From: Sinorhizobium psoraleae
GTDB taxonomy: Bacteria > Pseudomonadota > Alphaproteobacteria > Rhizobiales > Rhizobiaceae
Direction of reading: 5' to 3'
Length of the DNA stretch: 64,000 nt
NCBI RefSeq assembly: GCF_013283645.1
Contig: NZ_JABEKV010000001.1
Location: 1,356,577 to 1,420,576, forward strand
The notes below the pieces were generated by a model, which searched no databases, was not told the DNA's origin, and was given only the letters and a program-made list of their open reading frames with translations. A program made the translations under genes and the position numbers. Every line of letters begins with the position of its first letter. Positions within the stretch are counted from its first letter, which is position 1. This document shows positions 8,683 through 16,997 of this stretch, piece after piece.

Positions 8683-8738
8683 AAACCGGCTCCTTATGTG
8701 TAGCGATCAGCGGTTAGGGGCGTCGCTACCGATCGGCA

Positions 8739-10166
8739 TCAGCCGTGATTAATCATGATGTGGCGAACGGCGGTATAATCCTCGAGCGCATAGACCGACA
8801 TGTCCTTGCCGTAGCCGGACTGCTTGACGCCGCCATGCGGCATCTCATTGGTCAGCATGAAATGCGTGTTGATCCAGGTGCAGCCGTATTGCAGTCGGGA
8901 GGCCGCCCGCATCGCCTTGGTGATGTCTTTCGTCCAGACGGAGGAGGCGAGGCCGTAGTCGCTGTCGTTCGCCCAGGCGATGGCGTCATCGTTGCCGGTG
9001 AAGCGGGTGACGGAAACGACCGGCCCGAACACCTCGCGGCGGACGATTTCGTCTTCCTGCGTGGCGCCGGCGACGACGGTCGGCTGGAAGAAGAAGCCAT
9101 CCTTGCTGCCGGCGCCGCCGCCGGTGGTGATCTCGATGTGCTTCTGATCCGCCGCCCGTTCGACAAAGCTCGCGACGCGATCGCGCTGGCGCTTGGAGAT
9201 CAGCGGACCGATCTCGTTTTCCGTATCTTCGTCAAGGTTGTAGCGGATCGTCGAGACGGCGGACGTCAGGTCGGCAACGAACTTCTCGTAGATGCCGGCT
9301 TCCGCATAGATGCGGCAGGCGGCCGTGCAGTCCTGGCCTGCATTATAATATCCGAAGGTGCGGATGCCGTTCACAACAGCTTCCAGATCCGCGTCGTCAT
9401 AGACGATGACCGGCGCCTTGCCGCCGAGCTCGAGATGGGTACGCTTCACCGTCTTGGCGGCCGCGGCGAGCACCTTCTTGCCGGTTGCGATGTCGCCGGT
9501 GATCGAGACCATCGAGATCTTCGGATGGTTGATGAGCGTATTGCCGACTGTTTCGCCGCGGCCGGTAACGACGTTGACGACGCCTTCGGGCAGGATCTCC
9601 GCCAGCAGCCGCGCGAGCTTCAGCGCCGTCAGCGGCGTCTGTTCGGAAGGCTTGAAGACCACCGTATTGCCGCCGCCGATGGCGGGCGCCAGCTTCCAGG
9701 CCATCATCATCAGCGGGTAGTTCCAGGGCGCGATCGAGCCGACGATGCCGATCGGGTCGCGGCGGATCATCGAGGTGTGGCCCGGCAGGTATTCACCCGC
9801 CGCCGGGGCATGCAGGTTGCGCACCGCGCCGGCGAAGAAGCGCCAGCAGTCGATGATCGCCGGCAATTCGTCGTTCTTTACGGCGTTGATCGGCTTGCCG
9901 CAGTTCAGCGCCTCCAGCGCGGCGAAACCGTCGGCATTCTTCTCGATCGCATCGGCGATCTTCAGGAGGTAGTTCGAGCGCTCGGCGGGCGCCGTCTGCG
10001 ACCAGGCGACGAAGGCGCGCTCGGCCGCGTCGACGGCGACGTCGAGCTGCGCATGGGAAGCCTCCGCGACATCGATGATCTTGGCGCCCGTCCTCGGGTT
10101 CAGGATGTGCTCCTCGACCTCGGTTCCGGCTTCGAAGCGCGATCCGATCAAGAGTTGGGTGTCCAT
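8739..10166 (-). CDS. Gamma-aminobutyraldehyde dehydrogenase-like aldehyde dehydrogenase (PatD type; betaine-aldehyde dehydrogenase family)
   Basis: A full-length (475 aa) NAD(P)-dependent aldehyde dehydrogenase. It shows the N-terminal NAD fold with [16 protein letters not shown], the general-base Glu in [16 protein letters not shown], and the nucleophile Cys in [36 protein letters not shown] and the overall pattern resemble E. coli PatD (YdcW), which oxidises 4-aminobutyraldehyde to GABA after putrescine transamination; betaine aldehyde is the main alternative. It is the last gene of a five-gene operon whose other members match YdcS, YdcT, YdcU and YdcV in the same order, supporting the polyamine reading. 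Ribosome site GGGAGA precedes the ATG. A hairpin terminator follows. Confidence 0.88.
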   Translation of the reverse strand: MDTQLLIGSRFEAGTEVEEHILNPRTGAKIIDVAEASHAQLDVAVDAAERAFVAWSQTAPAERSNYLLKIADAIEKNADGFAALEALNCGKPINAVKNDELPAIIDCWRFFAGAVRNLHAPAAGEYLPGHTSMIRRDPIGIVGSIAPWNYPLMMMAWKLAPAIGGGNTVVFKPSEQTPLTALKLARLLAEILPEGVVNVVTGRGETVGNTLINHPKISMVSITGDIATGKKVLAAAAKTVKRTHLELGGKAPVIVYDDADLEAVVNGIRTFGYYNAGQDCTAACRIYAEAGIYEKFVADLTSAVSTIRYNLDEDTENEIGPLISKRQRDRVASFVERAADQKHIEITTGGGAGSKDGFFFQPTVVAGATQEDEIVRREVFGPVVSVTRFTGNDDAIAWANDSDYGLASSVWTKDITKAMRAASRLQYGCTWINTHFMLTNEMPHGGVKQSGYGKDMSVYALEDYTAVRHIMINHG

Positions 10167-10191
10167 GTCTGTTCTCCCTTTACGTTCGATG

Positions 10192-11007
10192 TCATTTGCC
10201 GGCGCCGGCGATCTGGTCGCCGTCGCGCGTCAGGTAATAGGCGCCGAGGATCGGCAGGAAGGTGACGACGACCACGATCATGGCGACGACATTGGTCACC
10301 GGACGCTGACGCGGGCGGATCAACTCCTCCAGCATCCAGATCGGCAGGGTCGATTGCTGCCCGGCGGTAAAGGTCGTGACGATCACCTCATCGAAGGAAA
10401 GCGCGAAGGCAAGCATGCCGCCGGCAAGCAGCGCCGTGCCGATGTTCGGCAGGATCACGTGGCGGAACGTCTGGAAGCCGTCGGCGCCGAGATCCATCGA
10501 GGCCTCGATCAGCGAGCCGGAGATCCGCCGGAAGCGGGCGACAGCATTGTTGTAGACGACGACGATACAGAAGGTCGCGTGGCCGAGGACGATGGTCCAG
10601 AAGGAAAACGGGATGTCCGCCATCGAGAAGGCGGAACGCAGCGCGATGCCGGTGATGATGCCAGGAAGCGCAATTGGCAGGATGACGAGCAGCGAAATCG
10701 TCTCGCGGCCGAAGAAGCGGGTCTGGCTGACGGCGGCGGCACAGAGCGTGCCGAGCACCAGAGCCGTGGCCGTCGCGATCGAGGCGACCTTCACCGAGAG
10801 CGTCAGCGCCGCCCACACGTCGGGCCGGTTCCAGGCGACGGCAAACCATTGCGCCGTCAGTCCCGGCGGCGGGAACTGGTAGCTCTTCTCCTCGGTCGTG
10901 AAAGCGTAGAGGAAGATCAGGAGGATCGGCAGATGCATGAAGGCCAGGCCGGCTGCCGCCGCGACCTTCAGGCCCAGGGGAGCGCGGTTCGATTTCTCAG
11001 AGCGCAT
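10192..11007 (-). CDS. ABC transporter inner-membrane permease, PotC/YdcV-like
   Basis: A 271-residue MetI-type permease with about six membrane helices, beginning [14 protein letters not shown]. The cytoplasmic EAA loop that contacts the ATPase is visible as [20 protein letters not shown]. The ATG at 11007 overlaps the end of the upstream permease gene by 11 bases, the usual arrangement for coupled subunits. Upstream in-frame sequence only reads out-of-frame residues of the neighbour, so 11007 is preferred. It pairs with the YdcU-like permease to form the membrane channel for a polyamine-type substrate. Confidence 0.88.
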   Translation of the reverse strand: MRSEKSNRAPLGLKVAAAAGLAFMHLPILLIFLYAFTTEEKSYQFPPPGLTAQWFAVAWNRPDVWAALTLSVKVASIATATALVLGTLCAAAVSQTRFFGRETISLLVILPIALPGIITGIALRSAFSMADIPFSFWTIVLGHATFCIVVVYNNAVARFRRISGSLIEASMDLGADGFQTFRHVILPNIGTALLAGGMLAFALSFDEVIVTTFTAGQQSTLPIWMLEELIRPRQRPVTNVVAMIVVVVTFLPILGAYYLTRDGDQIAGAGK

Positions 11008-11947
11008 CGAAAGCCCCCATGCGTTTGGCCATCCAGAGATAGAGGCCCATGATGACGATCGGCACGACCGTGAAGGCGGCGGCGAGCGGGATGTTGCCGG
11101 CGGTGCCCTGCTGGGCATAGACCGCCTGGCCTATGAAGAGCCGCGACGAGCCGATGATCTGCGGAATGATGTAGTCGCCGAGCGTCAGCGAGAAGGTGAA
11201 GATCGATCCGGCGACGATGCCCGGCAGCGCCAGCGGAAAGAGCACGTGGCGGAAGGTCTGGGCCGGCGTGCCGCCGAGATCCGACGACGCTTCGATCAGG
11301 TTTATCGGCACCCGCTCCAGCGCCGCCTGGATCGGCAGGATCATGAAGGGCATCCAGACATAGACGAAGACGATGAAGGTGCCGGTGTAGCTGACCGACA
11401 GCGAATTGCCGCCGACGACCGGAAGCGCGAGCCATGCATCGAGCAGCCAGAGGAGATTAAGCTTCTCGAAGAACCAGTTGAGAATGCCTTCCTTGGCGAG
11501 GATCAGCTTCCACGCATAGATCTTGACCAGATAGCTCGACCAGAGCGGCAGCATGACGCCGAGATAGAACAGCACCTTCCATTTTCCGCGCGCATAGCGG
11601 GCCGCATAATAGGCGATCGGGAAGGCGATGAGCGCGGAGACGAGCGTCACCACCGCGGCCATTGTGACGGTGCGGATGATGATGTCGAGATTGGTCTCGC
11701 TGAGGAGTTGCCGGTATGTGGCGAGCGTGAATTCGTAATTGATGAGGCCGGAGAAATCGTCGATCGAGAAAAAGCTCTGCATCAACAGCGCGAAGAGCGA
11801 GCCGAGATAGACGACACCCAGCCAAAGGAGCGGCGGGCCGAGCAGCATCGCGAGGAGCGCATACGGGTGCCTCCAGAAGAAATCCGAGAGACGGCCGGCC
11901 GCGCCGCGGCGTTCCGGGAGGATGATGCTTTCGGCGACGATGGTCAT
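10997..11947 (-). CDS. ABC transporter inner-membrane permease, PotB/YdcU-like
   Basis: A 316-residue permease with six predicted helices. The first follows a short cytoplasmic N-terminus ([19 protein letters not shown]), and the EAA loop is [20 protein letters not shown]. The ATG overlaps the TGA of the ATPase gene as ATGA, so translation is coupled. Same operon as the YdcT-like ATPase, YdcV-like permease and dehydrogenase. Substrate specificity follows from the operon, not from this protein. Confidence 0.88.
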   Translation of the reverse strand: MTIVAESIILPERRGAAGRLSDFFWRHPYALLAMLLGPPLLWLGVVYLGSLFALLMQSFFSIDDFSGLINYEFTLATYRQLLSETNLDIIIRTVTMAAVVTLVSALIAFPIAYYAARYARGKWKVLFYLGVMLPLWSSYLVKIYAWKLILAKEGILNWFFEKLNLLWLLDAWLALPVVGGNSLSVSYTGTFIVFVYVWMPFMILPIQAALERVPINLIEASSDLGGTPAQTFRHVLFPLALPGIVAGSIFTFSLTLGDYIIPQIIGSSRLFIGQAVYAQQGTAGNIPLAAAFTVVPIVIMGLYLWMAKRMGAFDAL

Positions 11948-12942
11948 GCGTCCTCCATCGGGTGAAGGTCGCGCGCGGCGAAGCTGATCGTGACCGGGCT
12001 GCCGATGGCCGGGACCACGTGTGCGGCGGGGGATGCCACAGCGATACGCGCGCCATCGACATCGACGACGACTCGGTTCGTCGCGCCAAGGAAGCTTTGG
12101 CCGGCGATGGTCCCGGCGAGGCTGAGCGCGCCGTTGCTCGGGGCCGCGAGCGCGATCGCTTCCGGCCGCAGACTGGCGAAGGCCGCCTTCACCCCAAGCC
12201 TTTGGCAGAGCTTCGTCGAGAGGACGTTGGACGAGCCGACGAAATCGGCGACGAAGCGGGTCTTCGGCTGGTTATAGACCTCTTCCGGCCTGCCGAGCTG
12301 CTGGATCCGGCCCTCGTTGAAGACCGCGATGCGATCGGCCATCGAGAGCGCCTCGCCCTGATCGTGGGTGACGAAGACGAAGGTGATACCGAGCGATTTC
12401 TGCAGGCTCTTCAGTTCTTCCTGCATCTGTTCGCGGAGCTTCAGATCGAGCGCTCCAAGCGGCTCGTCGAGGAGCAGCACCTTGGGCTTGTTGACGAGCG
12501 CGCGGGCAAGGGCCACGCGCTGGCGCTGGCCGCCGGAGAGCTGGCCGGGCCGGCGCGTGCCATAGCCCGGCAGCTTGACCATCGCGAGAGCATCCTCGGC
12601 GGCCTTGCGGCGTTCCTCGCGGCCGGCGCCCTTGACCATCAGGCCGTAGGCAACATTGTCGAGGATCGAGAGGTGCGGGAAGAGGGCGTAGTCCTGGAAC
12701 ACGGTGTTGACGCTGCGCCGATAGGGCGGCACGCCCTCGGCCGTCTCGCCGAAGATTTCGATATGACCGCCGGTCGGCTGCTCGAAGCCGGCCATCAGCC
12801 GGAGGCATGTGGTCTTACCGGAGCCTGAAGGTCCGAGCATGGCGAAGAATTCGCCCTCGACGATGTCGAGGTTCACGCGGTCGACGGCGCGGACCGCGCC
12901 GAAGTAGCGGGAAACATTGTCGAAGAGGACGGCGGTGGTCAT
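11944..12942 (-). CDS. ABC transporter ATPase, PotA/YdcT-like
   Basis: A 332-residue ATPase with Walker A (GPSGSGKTT), Q-loop (VFQDYALFPHL), signature (LSGGQRQRVALARAL), Walker B (LLLDEPLGALD), His switch (FVTHDQGEALS) and a C-terminal TOBE domain from about residue 240. PotA-type ATPases power spermidine/putrescine and related importers. It is separated from the upstream binding-protein gene by a RIME repeat, while its own stop overlaps the next permease start. Confidence 0.9.
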   Translation of the reverse strand: MTTAVLFDNVSRYFGAVRAVDRVNLDIVEGEFFAMLGPSGSGKTTCLRLMAGFEQPTGGHIEIFGETAEGVPPYRRSVNTVFQDYALFPHLSILDNVAYGLMVKGAGREERRKAAEDALAMVKLPGYGTRRPGQLSGGQRQRVALARALVNKPKVLLLDEPLGALDLKLREQMQEELKSLQKSLGITFVFVTHDQGEALSMADRIAVFNEGRIQQLGRPEEVYNQPKTRFVADFVGSSNVLSTKLCQRLGVKAAFASLRPEAIALAAPSNGALSLAGTIAGQSFLGATNRVVVDVDGARIAVASPAAHVVPAIGSPVTISFAARDLHPMEDA

Positions 12943-12961
12943 TGCGATACTCCGGGATCTG

Positions 12962-13102
12962 GCCCCTCATCCGCCTGCCGGCACCTTCGCCCGCAGGCGG
13001 GGTGAAGGGACGCAACTGGCGCCTCGCCCAAGATTTACACCGCGGCTTTGCCGGAGGCGTTCCCTCTCCCCGCTAGCGGGGAGAGGGTTGGGGTGAGGGG
13101 CA
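12962..13102. repeat. RIME-type palindromic repeat (copy 2) inside an ABC operon
   Basis: Starts CCCCTCATCCGCCTGCCGGC and ends with GGGGAGAGGGTTGGGGTGAGGGG, with a hairpin in each half. It lies between the binding-protein gene and the ATPase gene of the YdcSTUV-like operon, a position where REP-type stems stabilise upstream mRNA or attenuate downstream expression in other systems. Confidence 0.85.
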
Positions 13103-13128
13103 AATGCTTGCGATGCGGAAGCGGAGGC

Positions 13129-14289
13129 TTACCGCCCGCCGATCACGCCGATATAGTCCGAAACCCAGCGGTGATAGGGCACGCATTCGCCCTGGCTTTC
13201 GCACTTCGTCACCGGCGTCTTCCAGAACTTAACCTTTTCGAAGTCGTCGTAGCCGTTGGTCTTGCAGCCGGCGTCGGTCAGGAGATCATTGCCCTTGCAG
13301 GCGGCGCCGACCGAGGGGTTCGCGCCGAACCAGGCGGAAACGTCGCCCTGCACCTTCGGCGAAAGGGTGTGTTCCATCCACATGTAGGCGCAGTTTGGAT
13401 GCTCGCTGTCGGCATGCAGCATGGTCGTATCGGCCCAGCCCGTTACCCCTTCTTCCGGGATGACCGAGGCGATCGGAAGCTTCTCGGCTTCCATCAGGTT
13501 GACCTGGAACGGCCAGGAGCCGGAAGCGACGACGCCTTCGTTCTTGAAGTCGTCGATCTGGATCATCGCGTCGTGCCAGTAGCGGCCGACGAGGGTGCGT
13601 TGGGTGCGAAGCAGGTCAAGCGCGGCTTTGTACTGATCTTCGTTGAGCTCGTAAGGATCCTTGATGCCGAGTTCGGGCTTGTGCGCCATCAGGTAATTGG
13701 CGGCGTCGGCGACATGGATCGGACCGTCATAGGCCTGGACGCGGCCCTTGTTGGACTTGCCGTCGGGCAGCGTCATTTCCTCGAAGACGACGTTCCAGCT
13801 CTTCGGCGCTTCGCCCTTGAAGGCTTCCTTGTTGTACATCAGCACGTTCGGACCCCAGACATAGGGGGTGCCGTAGTGGACGCCGTTGACCGTGTGCCAT
13901 GGCGCATTCTGCATGCGCTCGTCGATCGTCTTCCAGCTCGGGATGAGGTCGGTGTTGATCGGCTGGACGCGCTTGCCGGCCACGAGGCGGAGGGAAGCGT
14001 CGCCGGAAGCAGTGACGAGGTCGAAGCCGCCTTCGTTCATCAGCGCGACCATTTCATCCGAGGTGGCGGCGGTCTTGACGCTGACCTTGCAGCCCGTCTT
14101 TTTCTCGAAGTCGGTGACCCAGTCGTAGTTCTTGTCGGTTTCGCCGCGCTCGATATAGCCGGCCCAGGCGACGATCGACAGTTCGCCTTCGCCCTTGCCC
14201 AATTCCTTCAGCGGCTCCTGCGCGAGCGCAGGGGCGACGAGGCCCAGCGAAAGAGTAAGCGCCGTGCAGGATTTCAACATCTGCTTCAT
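13129..14289 (-). CDS. ABC transporter periplasmic binding protein, YdcS/PotD-like
   Basis: A 386-residue family 1 extracellular binding protein with a signal peptide (MLKSCTALTLSLGLVAPALAQ). The mature start resembles E. coli YdcS (EPLKELGKGEGELSIVAW, then GYIERG). The lobes carry VASGSWPFQVNLM and a Cys-containing C-terminal region (Cys in AACKGNDLLTDAGCK and VTKCESQGECVPY). It delivers substrate, probably a polyamine, to the YdcTUV-like complex. The start at 14289 is chosen over an ATG 15 bases upstream because GGGGAG sits 7 bases before it. First gene of the operon; the LysR gene lies immediately upstream on the same strand. Confidence 0.88.
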   Translation of the reverse strand: MKQMLKSCTALTLSLGLVAPALAQEPLKELGKGEGELSIVAWAGYIERGETDKNYDWVTDFEKKTGCKVSVKTAATSDEMVALMNEGGFDLVTASGDASLRLVAGKRVQPINTDLIPSWKTIDERMQNAPWHTVNGVHYGTPYVWGPNVLMYNKEAFKGEAPKSWNVVFEEMTLPDGKSNKGRVQAYDGPIHVADAANYLMAHKPELGIKDPYELNEDQYKAALDLLRTQRTLVGRYWHDAMIQIDDFKNEGVVASGSWPFQVNLMEAEKLPIASVIPEEGVTGWADTTMLHADSEHPNCAYMWMEHTLSPKVQGDVSAWFGANPSVGAACKGNDLLTDAGCKTNGYDDFEKVKFWKTPVTKCESQGECVPYHRWVSDYIGVIGGR

Positions 14290-14440
14290 CGGAAGTCTCC
14301 CCATTTACGCCGCGTTCCGCAGCTTTGTTCCCGATCGAAGCGTGCCTTGATTTCTCCGTATTCGCAAATTCATTAAACAGAATGGCGTTATCGGTTTTTC
14401 CGATATCTTCCAGTGAGAAGCGCGGAGCGCTTATTCAAGC

Positions 14441-15349
14441 TCAACGGGGGCGGGCGCTGCGCAGGGCTTCCGCGATGCCGACGAAATCGCGTGCCGATTG
14501 CGGCAGGCTCGAGCCCTTGCGCCAGACCATGCCGACCTGCACGACCGGCAGCGCGCCGGAGACGTCGCGGCTCTCGATCCGGTCGCCTTCGAGCGACCAG
14601 GGGCGGTAGACGAGATCCGGAAGCAGGGCGATGCCGGCGCCGGTGGCGACCAGGCTTCTGACCGCTTCGACCGAGCGCGTGCGGAACGCAACATGCGGGC
14701 GGGCGCCGAGCGCCGTCAGGAGCTTGCCGGTATTCTCCTCGATCTCGTCCACCGTCAGCATGATCAGCGGCTCCTTGGCGATGTCGTCGACCGAGATGAT
14801 GTCGGCGCTCACCAGCGGATGGCCGATCGGCAGCCAGAGGCGATAGGGCGAGGTTTCGAGGATTTCCGCCTGCAGCGCCATGCGGTCGCGCAGGTTAGAG
14901 ATCACCATGACCGCGACGTCGAGCTCGCCGCCGATCAGCAGATGCTCGAGATAAGAGCCATTGTCCTCTATGGCGCTCACTTCGACCCCAGGGCAGGCGC
15001 GCCGATAGCGCGCCAGCAGGTCAGAGAGCACATAACCGGCGACGAGCGAGGTAACGCCGAGATTGAGCTTGCCTCCAAGTTCCTCGCGGTTGTCGGAAAA
15101 GCTGCGCCGCGCATCGGAGACGTCGGCGAGGATCTTCGTCGCGTGGCGAAGGAACTGATGGCCGTTATGGGTGATCGACAGGCCGCGCGGATGGCGATCG
15201 AAGAGTTCGACGCCGAGGTCGGTTTCAAGTTCCTTGATCGCTTCGGTGATCGAGGACTGCGAGATCGACAGATTTTGCGCCGCGCGGGTAACAGAGCCCT
15301 GTTCGGCGACGGCGATGAAGTACTGCAACTGCCGGAGTGTGAATGCCAT
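14441..15349 (-). CDS. LysR-family transcriptional regulator
   Basis: A 302-residue LysR protein. The N-terminal HTH is visible from MAFTLRQLQYFIAVAEQGSV through SISQSSITEAIKELETDLG and LFDRHPRGLSIT; the C-terminal effector-binding domain starts near residue 90. The frame is open further upstream, but the family N-terminus fixes the start at 15349. It is upstream of and on the same strand as the YdcSTUV-like operon, 150 bp away, so it is a candidate regulator of that operon (inference). The effector is unknown. Confidence 0.9.
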   Translation of the reverse strand: MAFTLRQLQYFIAVAEQGSVTRAAQNLSISQSSITEAIKELETDLGVELFDRHPRGLSITHNGHQFLRHATKILADVSDARRSFSDNREELGGKLNLGVTSLVAGYVLSDLLARYRRACPGVEVSAIEDNGSYLEHLLIGGELDVAVMVISNLRDRMALQAEILETSPYRLWLPIGHPLVSADIISVDDIAKEPLIMLTVDEIEENTGKLLTALGARPHVAFRTRSVEAVRSLVATGAGIALLPDLVYRPWSLEGDRIESRDVSGALPVVQVGMVWRKGSSLPQSARDFVGIAEALRSARPR

Positions 15350-15460
15350 GATCGGACTTAACACCGGTCGGGGACCCGAAGGCAAGCGAGGCGAAACGGC
15401 TGCGCCGTGCCCTGCCGCATTTTGTCGTGCGTCGGACAACGCCGATGGTAAGCTCTCTTC

Positions 15461-15550
15461 TACAGCGCCGTGCTTCTTTTCAGACTCAAAGGTCGCTGTA
15501 GCACTTTGAATTGCTGCATGTTTTTTTCCTAAAATCGGCAACGATCTAAG
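15461..15550. repeat. Dispersed nested-stem repeat (copy a, degenerate inner stem)
   Basis: Outer stem TACAGCG...CGCTGTA, then GCACTTTGAATTGCTGCATG and a tail ending near AAATCGGCAACGATCTAAG. Other copies: 19078-19137, 50622-50709, 59248-59335, with fragments near 55530 and 56236. In better copies an inner hairpin of GTGCGTCT/AGACGCAC type sits between the outer arms; here it has decayed. Lies between divergent genes. Confidence 0.75.
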
Positions 15551-15574
15551 GAAACATGCAGTCGGGAGGGCAGG

Positions 15575-16498
15575 ATGGATTCGAAAATACCGCGACCAAT
15601 GCCGACCGAGCCGGGCATTCTCGCCTTTCATGAACGCTGCGAAGCGTTCTATCCCGCCGATGCTGTAAACGCATCAATCGAGCAACAGCGCCAGTGGTAC
15701 GACGCGCTTTGCGCCGAGTTCGACGCACCCTCTCCGGCGGGACTGACACGGCAGGACGAGCGCTTGGCCGGGCGGATCCCGGTGCGGCGCTATCGTCCGG
15801 CGGAGGTCGCCACCGAATCGCGGATCTTCTACATCCATGGCGGCGGTTTCGTCGTAGGCTCGCTCGACAGCCATGATGCGATCTGCGCCGAGCTTGCGCA
15901 TGGGGCGCGGGCGGAACTCGTCTCGGTCGACTATCGGCTTGCGCCCGAACATGTCTGGCCGGCGGCGTTCGATGACTGCTACGACGTGCTGAGAAGCCTG
16001 CTTGCTGGAGGCCGCCCGCTGGTTGTCGCCGGCGACAGTGCCGGTGGCAACCTCGCGGCCGGGGTCGTGCTCAAAGCGAGGGCCGAGGGGCTTTCGGGTA
16101 TCGTCGGTCAGGTGCTGATCTATCCGGCTCTTGGCGGCGATCTCGTCAGCGGTTCCTATGTCGAGATGGCGGAGGCGCCCGGCCTTGCGACGGCGGACGT
16201 CGCCTATTACCGTGAGGTCCTGAAGGCGCCGGCGGATAATCCTTTCGCCTATCCGCTGAAGGCGAGCGATCTTTCCGCGTTGCCGCCGGCCTATATCACG
16301 GCGGCGAACTTCGATCCCCTGCGGGATGACGCGCGGAATTACGCGGCGCGGCTCGCGCAGACTGGCGTCGGCGTTACTTACCGGGAAGAACCGCAGATGA
16401 TCCATGCATGGCTGAGAGCCCGGCACATGAGCCCGGGCGCGGAAGAGGGCTTTCGCCACCTTGTCCATGGCGTGGCGCGGCTGCTCGGGACAAGGTGA
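15575..16498 (+). CDS. Alpha/beta-hydrolase, hormone-sensitive-lipase (type IV esterase) family
   Basis: A 307-residue esterase-type hydrolase with the oxyanion motif HGGGFVVGSLDSHD, the nucleophile elbow GDSAGGN, and the acid and base near FDPLRDDA and MIHAWL. These proteins hydrolyse short-chain esters; the physiological substrate is unknown. The start is supported by GGGAGGGCAGG directly upstream. An ACT-domain gene follows after 9 bp, so the two are probably co-transcribed. Confidence 0.85.
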   Translation: MDSKIPRPMPTEPGILAFHERCEAFYPADAVNASIEQQRQWYDALCAEFDAPSPAGLTRQDERLAGRIPVRRYRPAEVATESRIFYIHGGGFVVGSLDSHDAICAELAHGARAELVSVDYRLAPEHVWPAAFDDCYDVLRSLLAGGRPLVVAGDSAGGNLAAGVVLKARAEGLSGIVGQVLIYPALGGDLVSGSYVEMAEAPGLATADVAYYREVLKAPADNPFAYPLKASDLSALPPAYITAANFDPLRDDARNYAARLAQTGVGVTYREEPQMIHAWLRARHMSPGAEEGFRHLVHGVARLLGTR

Positions 16499-16507
16499 GG
16501 GGTAAGC

Positions 16508-16945
16508 GTGAGCGGAGAGACCGATCTAGCCCGCCTGTTGGCGGAGATGAACCCGATCCTGCGGGAAGGCGAATATGTCTACTGCGCGGTTCAAGGCGAC
16601 GCGCCGTCGTGGTTTGCACTGGAGCCGATCGGCACCTTCCGCGAGGTCGAGGGCCTGACGCTCATTCTCGAACGACCGCAGGCGGAAGCGGCCGGGCTCT
16701 CCTACGGCCCGGTTCTGCGTCTTATCACGCTCAGCGTGCATTCCGCGCTGGAAGCCGTGGGTTTGACGGCTGCGGTTTCCGGCGCGCTGACGCGAGCGGG
16801 CATCAGCGCCAATGTCGTCGCGGCCTATTACCACGACCACATCTTTGTTCCGGCGGCCGACGCGGAGCGAGCGGTCGAGGTATTGCGGGCATTAAGCTCT
16901 GAGCTTGCCTCTCACCCTAACCCTCTCCCCGCGGGGAGGCGATAG
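16508..16945 (+). CDS. ACT-domain protein (COG3602-like)
   Basis: A 145-residue protein with tandem ACT-like folds: an N-terminal half with EGEYVYCAVQGDAPSWFAL and a C-terminal half with LTLSVHSALEAVGLTAAVS and AGISANVVAAYYHDHIFVP. Such proteins are thought to bind amino acids or similar small ligands; no enzyme domain is attached. The start is GTG with GAGGGG upstream. The last residues (SHPNPLPAGRR) are encoded by a RIME half-element, so the original C-terminus was probably replaced or extended when the repeat inserted. Confidence 0.8.
   Translation: MSGETDLARLLAEMNPILREGEYVYCAVQGDAPSWFALEPIGTFREVEGLTLILERPQAEAAGLSYGPVLRLITLSVHSALEAVGLTAAVSGALTRAGISANVVAAYYHDHIFVPAADAERAVEVLRALSSELASHPNPLPAGRR
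16910..16942. repeat. RIME half-element overlapping the end of a coding sequence
   Basis: CTCACCCTAACCCTCTCCCC followed by the complementary GCGGGGAGG. This is one half of the RIME unit and encodes the C-terminal tail of the ACT-domain protein. Confidence 0.8.
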
Positions 16946-16997
16946 CCGTATCGGCAGGCCGGATGAGCGGCTGTTGACCCACTCGGAAACCCGCCGC

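Noticed and set aside
8520-8717. 65-codon plus-strand frame between the dehydrogenase and fhuA2
   Set aside because: No ribosome site, overlaps a convincing terminator hairpin and lies next to the iron box; composition not gene-like.
8745-10265. 506-codon open frame on the plus strand opposite the aldehyde dehydrogenase
   Set aside because: Antisense shadow of a gene with clear catalytic motifs; low-complexity Asp/Arg-rich translation.
13048-14376. 442-codon plus-strand frame opposite the YdcS-like gene
   Set aside because: Antisense to a binding protein with a signal peptide and conserved start; its beginning lies in a RIME repeat.
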